Under the pieces are notes generated by a model that did not search any database, was not told where the DNA came from, and saw only the letters and a program-made list of their open reading frames with translations. The translations under genes were made by a program, and so were the position numbers. A DNA stretch of 64,000 nucleotides. It comes from UBA7672 sp963738625. Lineage in GTDB: Bacteria > Pseudomonadota > Alphaproteobacteria > Caulobacterales > Hyphomonadaceae. Shown piece after piece: positions 61,721 through 64,000 of the stretch (position 1 is its first letter; each line of letters opens with the position of its first letter). The stretch lies in contig CAVTXH010000002.1 of the NCBI GenBank assembly GCA_963738625.1, forward strand, positions 930,001 through 994,000, given 5' to 3'.

Positions 61721-63289
61721 ATGAAGTTCCCGGGCGTTGTAAACGGGCGCATGACGAAGCTCCTGAGACCTGTCCTTGCGATATTCCTGCATTTGGGCGT
61801 GGCGACGGCGGCCATCGCCGGCCCGCCAGAAGGGCGTGATCGGGATCGCGCCGCTGAGAGATCCGACAGCCGCGGACGCGAAGCGCGCGACCTGCGCGAA
61901 CGTGAAGTGCGTGGGGCCCGCGACGCCAGAGATGCGGCCAAGGTCGCAGAGCGTGACGCCGCCGACGCGGCGGAGGACCTCGCCGAGGATCTTGCGGACC
62001 AGCTGGCGGACACCTCGGGTTTCTCCGGCAGCAACAGCGGATCCGGATCGAGCCGGGAAACGGAGGACGAGGACGCCAGCGGCTCGACATCCGGTTCGTC
62101 CGGTTCGGGCGGTTCAGTCAATTCAGGGTCTGGTTCATCGAACAGCGGAAGCGGGTCCAGCAACAGCGGCAGCGGATCGGACGACGAGGACGACGATACC
62201 ACATCCGGTTCTGGCTATGCCCGCATCGAACGCGACCCGAACAATCAGGAATTTCGCGAGCGGGAGCTGGTGGTGCTGTCAGAGGACGGCGCCCTCGCCA
62301 ACCGCGCGGCTGCGCTCGGCTTTTCCGTCGTCGAGACCCGGCAGCTTGGCGCCATCGGCTCGGTTGTGCTTCGCCTTCGGGTGCCCGAGGCAATGACATC
62401 CGCAGGTGCGCTGGACCTGCTGCAACGTGCTGAACCTGAATCCGCGTCCGGGTACAACCACCTGTTCAGGGCTTCAGGCGTTGTGGTTTTGGCCATGGCT
62501 GCGCCACCAATCTTCGCCGCCCAGGCAGAAGGAACAGTCGGGGTGGTCGACGGTTTTGCATCCGACACCGTGGCGGGATGGAGGGTGAACCGGATCGCGG
62601 CGTCACCGGCAAGGAGCGGCCATGGCGATGTCGTTGCGGGCATCCTGCTTGAAGAAATGGCCGGGCGGTACGCCACGACCCCGAAGGGTCTGCTTCTCGA
62701 CGACGTGGTTGGCGCCTTCGGTCAGGCCGGCGCATCGGATGTCGCCGCGCTTGTCGCGTCCCTGGATCACATGAGCCTCGCGAAGGCGGATGTCATCAAC
62801 ATCTCCCTCACCGGGCCGGACAATCCGGTGCTGGCGCGCGCTGTTGCGCGGACGCTGGAGATGGGCCCGGCTATTGTCGCGGCTGGCGGCAATGGCGGAC
62901 CGGCTGCGCCCCCCGCATTTCCGGCCGCTTATCCTGGCGTGATCGGCGTGGCCGCCGTCGACCTGAGCGGGCGACCCTGGATCTATTCCGCCACGGGCGA
63001 CCACATCGATGTCGCCGCACTCGGCGAAGCACAAACAGCGCAACGTGGCCCGGCCCGGTTCGGAACCTCTTTTGCAGCGCCACGCATCGCCGCTTTGATC
63101 GCGTCCAGACGCTCGCGAAGCGCCGCCATCAATCCGGGAACCCTCCTGGCCATGGAGGCGCGTGATGCAGGAGTTCCGGGCAGGGATCCAGTCTATGGAG
63201 TGGGCATCGTCGGCTTGGGAGCCGCAAATGGAAGTGATGCCCACCGTGTCGCCGCCTCGCGCGATATTTCTGCTGCGGTGGGGCAGTGA
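61721..63289 (+). CDS. subtilisin-like (S8) serine protease with Gly/Ser linker
   Basis: The 522-residue product has a signal peptide that best fits a start at Met11 (61751). An Arg/Asp/Ala-rich helical segment (36-97) and a Ser/Gly/Asp low-complexity stretch (about 99-165) precede a domain with VVLSEDGALANRAAALGFSV, possibly a propeptide. The catalytic domain has Asp277 (VVDG), His301 (SGHGDVVAG), the oxyanion Asn391 (AAGGNGG) and Ser450 (GTSFAAP). All four residues are present, so it is probably active. There is no autotransporter barrel at the C-terminus. It is divergent from the sigma factor. Confidence 0.85.
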   Translation: MKFPGVVNGRMTKLLRPVLAIFLHLGVATAAIAGPPEGRDRDRAAERSDSRGREARDLREREVRGARDARDAAKVAERDAADAAEDLAEDLADQLADTSGFSGSNSGSGSSRETEDEDASGSTSGSSGSGGSVNSGSGSSNSGSGSSNSGSGSDDEDDDTTSGSGYARIERDPNNQEFRERELVVLSEDGALANRAAALGFSVVETRQLGAIGSVVLRLRVPEAMTSAGALDLLQRAEPESASGYNHLFRASGVVVLAMAAPPIFAAQAEGTVGVVDGFASDTVAGWRVNRIAASPARSGHGDVVAGILLEEMAGRYATTPKGLLLDDVVGAFGQAGASDVAALVASLDHMSLAKADVINISLTGPDNPVLARAVARTLEMGPAIVAAGGNGGPAAPPAFPAAYPGVIGVAAVDLSGRPWIYSATGDHIDVAALGEAQTAQRGPARFGTSFAAPRIAALIASRRSRSAAINPGTLLAMEARDAGVPGRDPVYGVGIVGLGAANGSDAHRVAASRDISAAVGQ

Positions 63290-63512
63290 GCAGCTCGACG
63301 CCCGGCGATCACGGTAGTGTGGCGCTGCGGGTTTCCCCGGTCGGCCTCTGAGGCCGCATGAAGCCCGCGGGACAGAACCAATGTGGGCGTCGGCGGAAAT
63401 GGCGGACCGGCTGAGGTGAGTTCAGAGGTTCTAAGCGATGGCTCTCGCCCCGATGCGGTTGTCGGGATCGGTCGCGCAGCCGGCCGGATCGAGCCGGACT
63501 ACCCATGCCGGC

Positions 63513-64000
63513 TCACTTGCCCAGGGCGAACACCACAATGCCGGGTTCGCCCTTTGGCGCTTCCGGGGTTGCGCCGCGGGCGCGGCGGAAGGCCTGGTAG
63601 CGGCGCGACAGGTCGTTGATGTGGTTGTTGGCGATGCCGACAACGACCGCCACATACTGCGTCTGGCCGACGCTGTAGGTGATGACGCCGGAGCTCGGGT
63701 AATTGTCGAGCCGAGCGGTCCACAGCAGTTTTCCGTCGCGGTCGTCGAACGCCTTCAGCGACGGATCTAGATCGCCGGTGAACACGACGCCGCCGGCTGT
63801 CGCCAGCGCGGAGGCGGAGGGGGGCGCGTCGAGGTCATGCGTCCAGGCGAGCTTCTTGCCGCTGACATCCATCGCCTGCAGCCGGCCCATCTTGCCGTCC
63901 TTCACCGCATCGGGGTGATCCGCAGCGCTGAGAATGGAGCCGGGGGCGCTGAGGAGGCTTCCTCCCTTGCCGCCCATGCCCATGCACCACTCCGTCAGCG
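63513..64000 (-). CDS. PQQ-dependent dehydrogenase, C-terminal part (runs off right edge)
   Basis: About 160 C-terminal residues are in the window, and the frame is open to the edge. The pattern matches the last blades of quinoprotein beta-propellers: GRLQAMDVSGKKLAWTHDL, then SALATAGGVVFTGDLDPSLKAFDDRDGKLLW and GVITYSVGQTQYVAVVVG. Such enzymes oxidise alcohols or sugars in the periplasm with pyrroloquinoline quinone. The N-terminal half is outside, so the subclass (methanol, ethanol or glucose type) cannot be assigned. Confidence 0.85.
   Translation of the reverse strand, partial: LTEWCMGMGGKGGSLLSAPGSILSAADHPDAVKDGKMGRLQAMDVSGKKLAWTHDLDAPPSASALATAGGVVFTGDLDPSLKAFDDRDGKLLWTARLDNYPSSGVITYSVGQTQYVAVVVGIANNHINDLSRRYQAFRRARGATPEAPKGEPGIVVFALGK

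Noticed and set aside
63393..63416. Short repeat of the protease GGNGGPA coding sequence just downstream of the gene
   Set aside because: Only about 16 bases match 62890-62910, and the composition is simple; chance similarity is likely.

Overview
The window looks like a chromosomal segment of a GC-rich alphaproteobacterium, plausibly Caulobacterales or Hyphomonadaceae. Evidence: high third-position GC in most genes; the order secE-nusG-rplKAJL-rpoBC-rpsLG-fusA-tuf-S10-spc-secY-adk in one direction; and the linked block surE-pcm-LysM/M23-yajC-secD with serS, tatABC, scpAB, nagZ, a SPOR protein, dgt and erpA, which is an alphaproteobacterial arrangement. The assignment is inferred from gene order and protein style, not from a search. 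I saw no rRNA, tRNA, CRISPR array or insertion sequence.

Region 1 (1-28852, all minus strand) is the translation and transcription super-cluster. Read in the direction of transcription it is secE, nusG, rplK, rplA, (terminator, promoter, L10 leader) rplJ, rplL, rpoB, rpoC, (terminator, promoter) rpsL, rpsG, fusA, tuf, (terminator, promoter) the S10 and spc operons from rpsJ to secY, then adk running off the left edge. Its two large gaps are not empty. The tuf-rpsJ gap holds a badly frameshifted small gene resembling DUF1330 proteins. The rpoC-rpsL gap holds the C-terminal remnant of a phytanoyl-CoA-dioxygenase-like gene, and the str promoter lies inside that frame.

Region 2 (29019-45116, minus strand) carries secretion and envelope genes: a LysM/degenerate-LytM lipoprotein, pcm, surE, a glycosyltransferase, a CHRD protein, serS (with an AT-richer internal insertion), tatABC, scpAB, nagZ and a SPOR protein. 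yajC-secD is present but secF is not next to it; secD abuts the secE gene instead.

Region 3 (about 45300-54300) looks accessory and sits where argS often lies in relatives: an unassigned ORF tail, a DUF2147 protein, a less GC-rich hybrid sensor kinase, an unrecognised three-gene envelope operon ending in a trypsin-like protease, a Baeyer-Villiger-type monooxygenase and a CaiB-type CoA transferase.

Region 4 (54397-64000) starts with dgt and erpA, then a lipoprotein with repeated PRLFSGQ motifs, a small membrane protein and a nitroreductase. It ends in the most unusual part of the window (58.7-63.3 kb): a secreted protein built from four near-identical 27-residue repeats, a beta-barrel-like secreted protein with a Ser/Gly stretch and a one-base frameshift at a G run, an ECF sigma factor translationally coupled to a membrane anti-sigma factor, and a divergent subtilisin-like protease with a long Gly/Ser linker. 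These may form one sigma-controlled envelope system. A partial PQQ-type dehydrogenase runs off the right edge.
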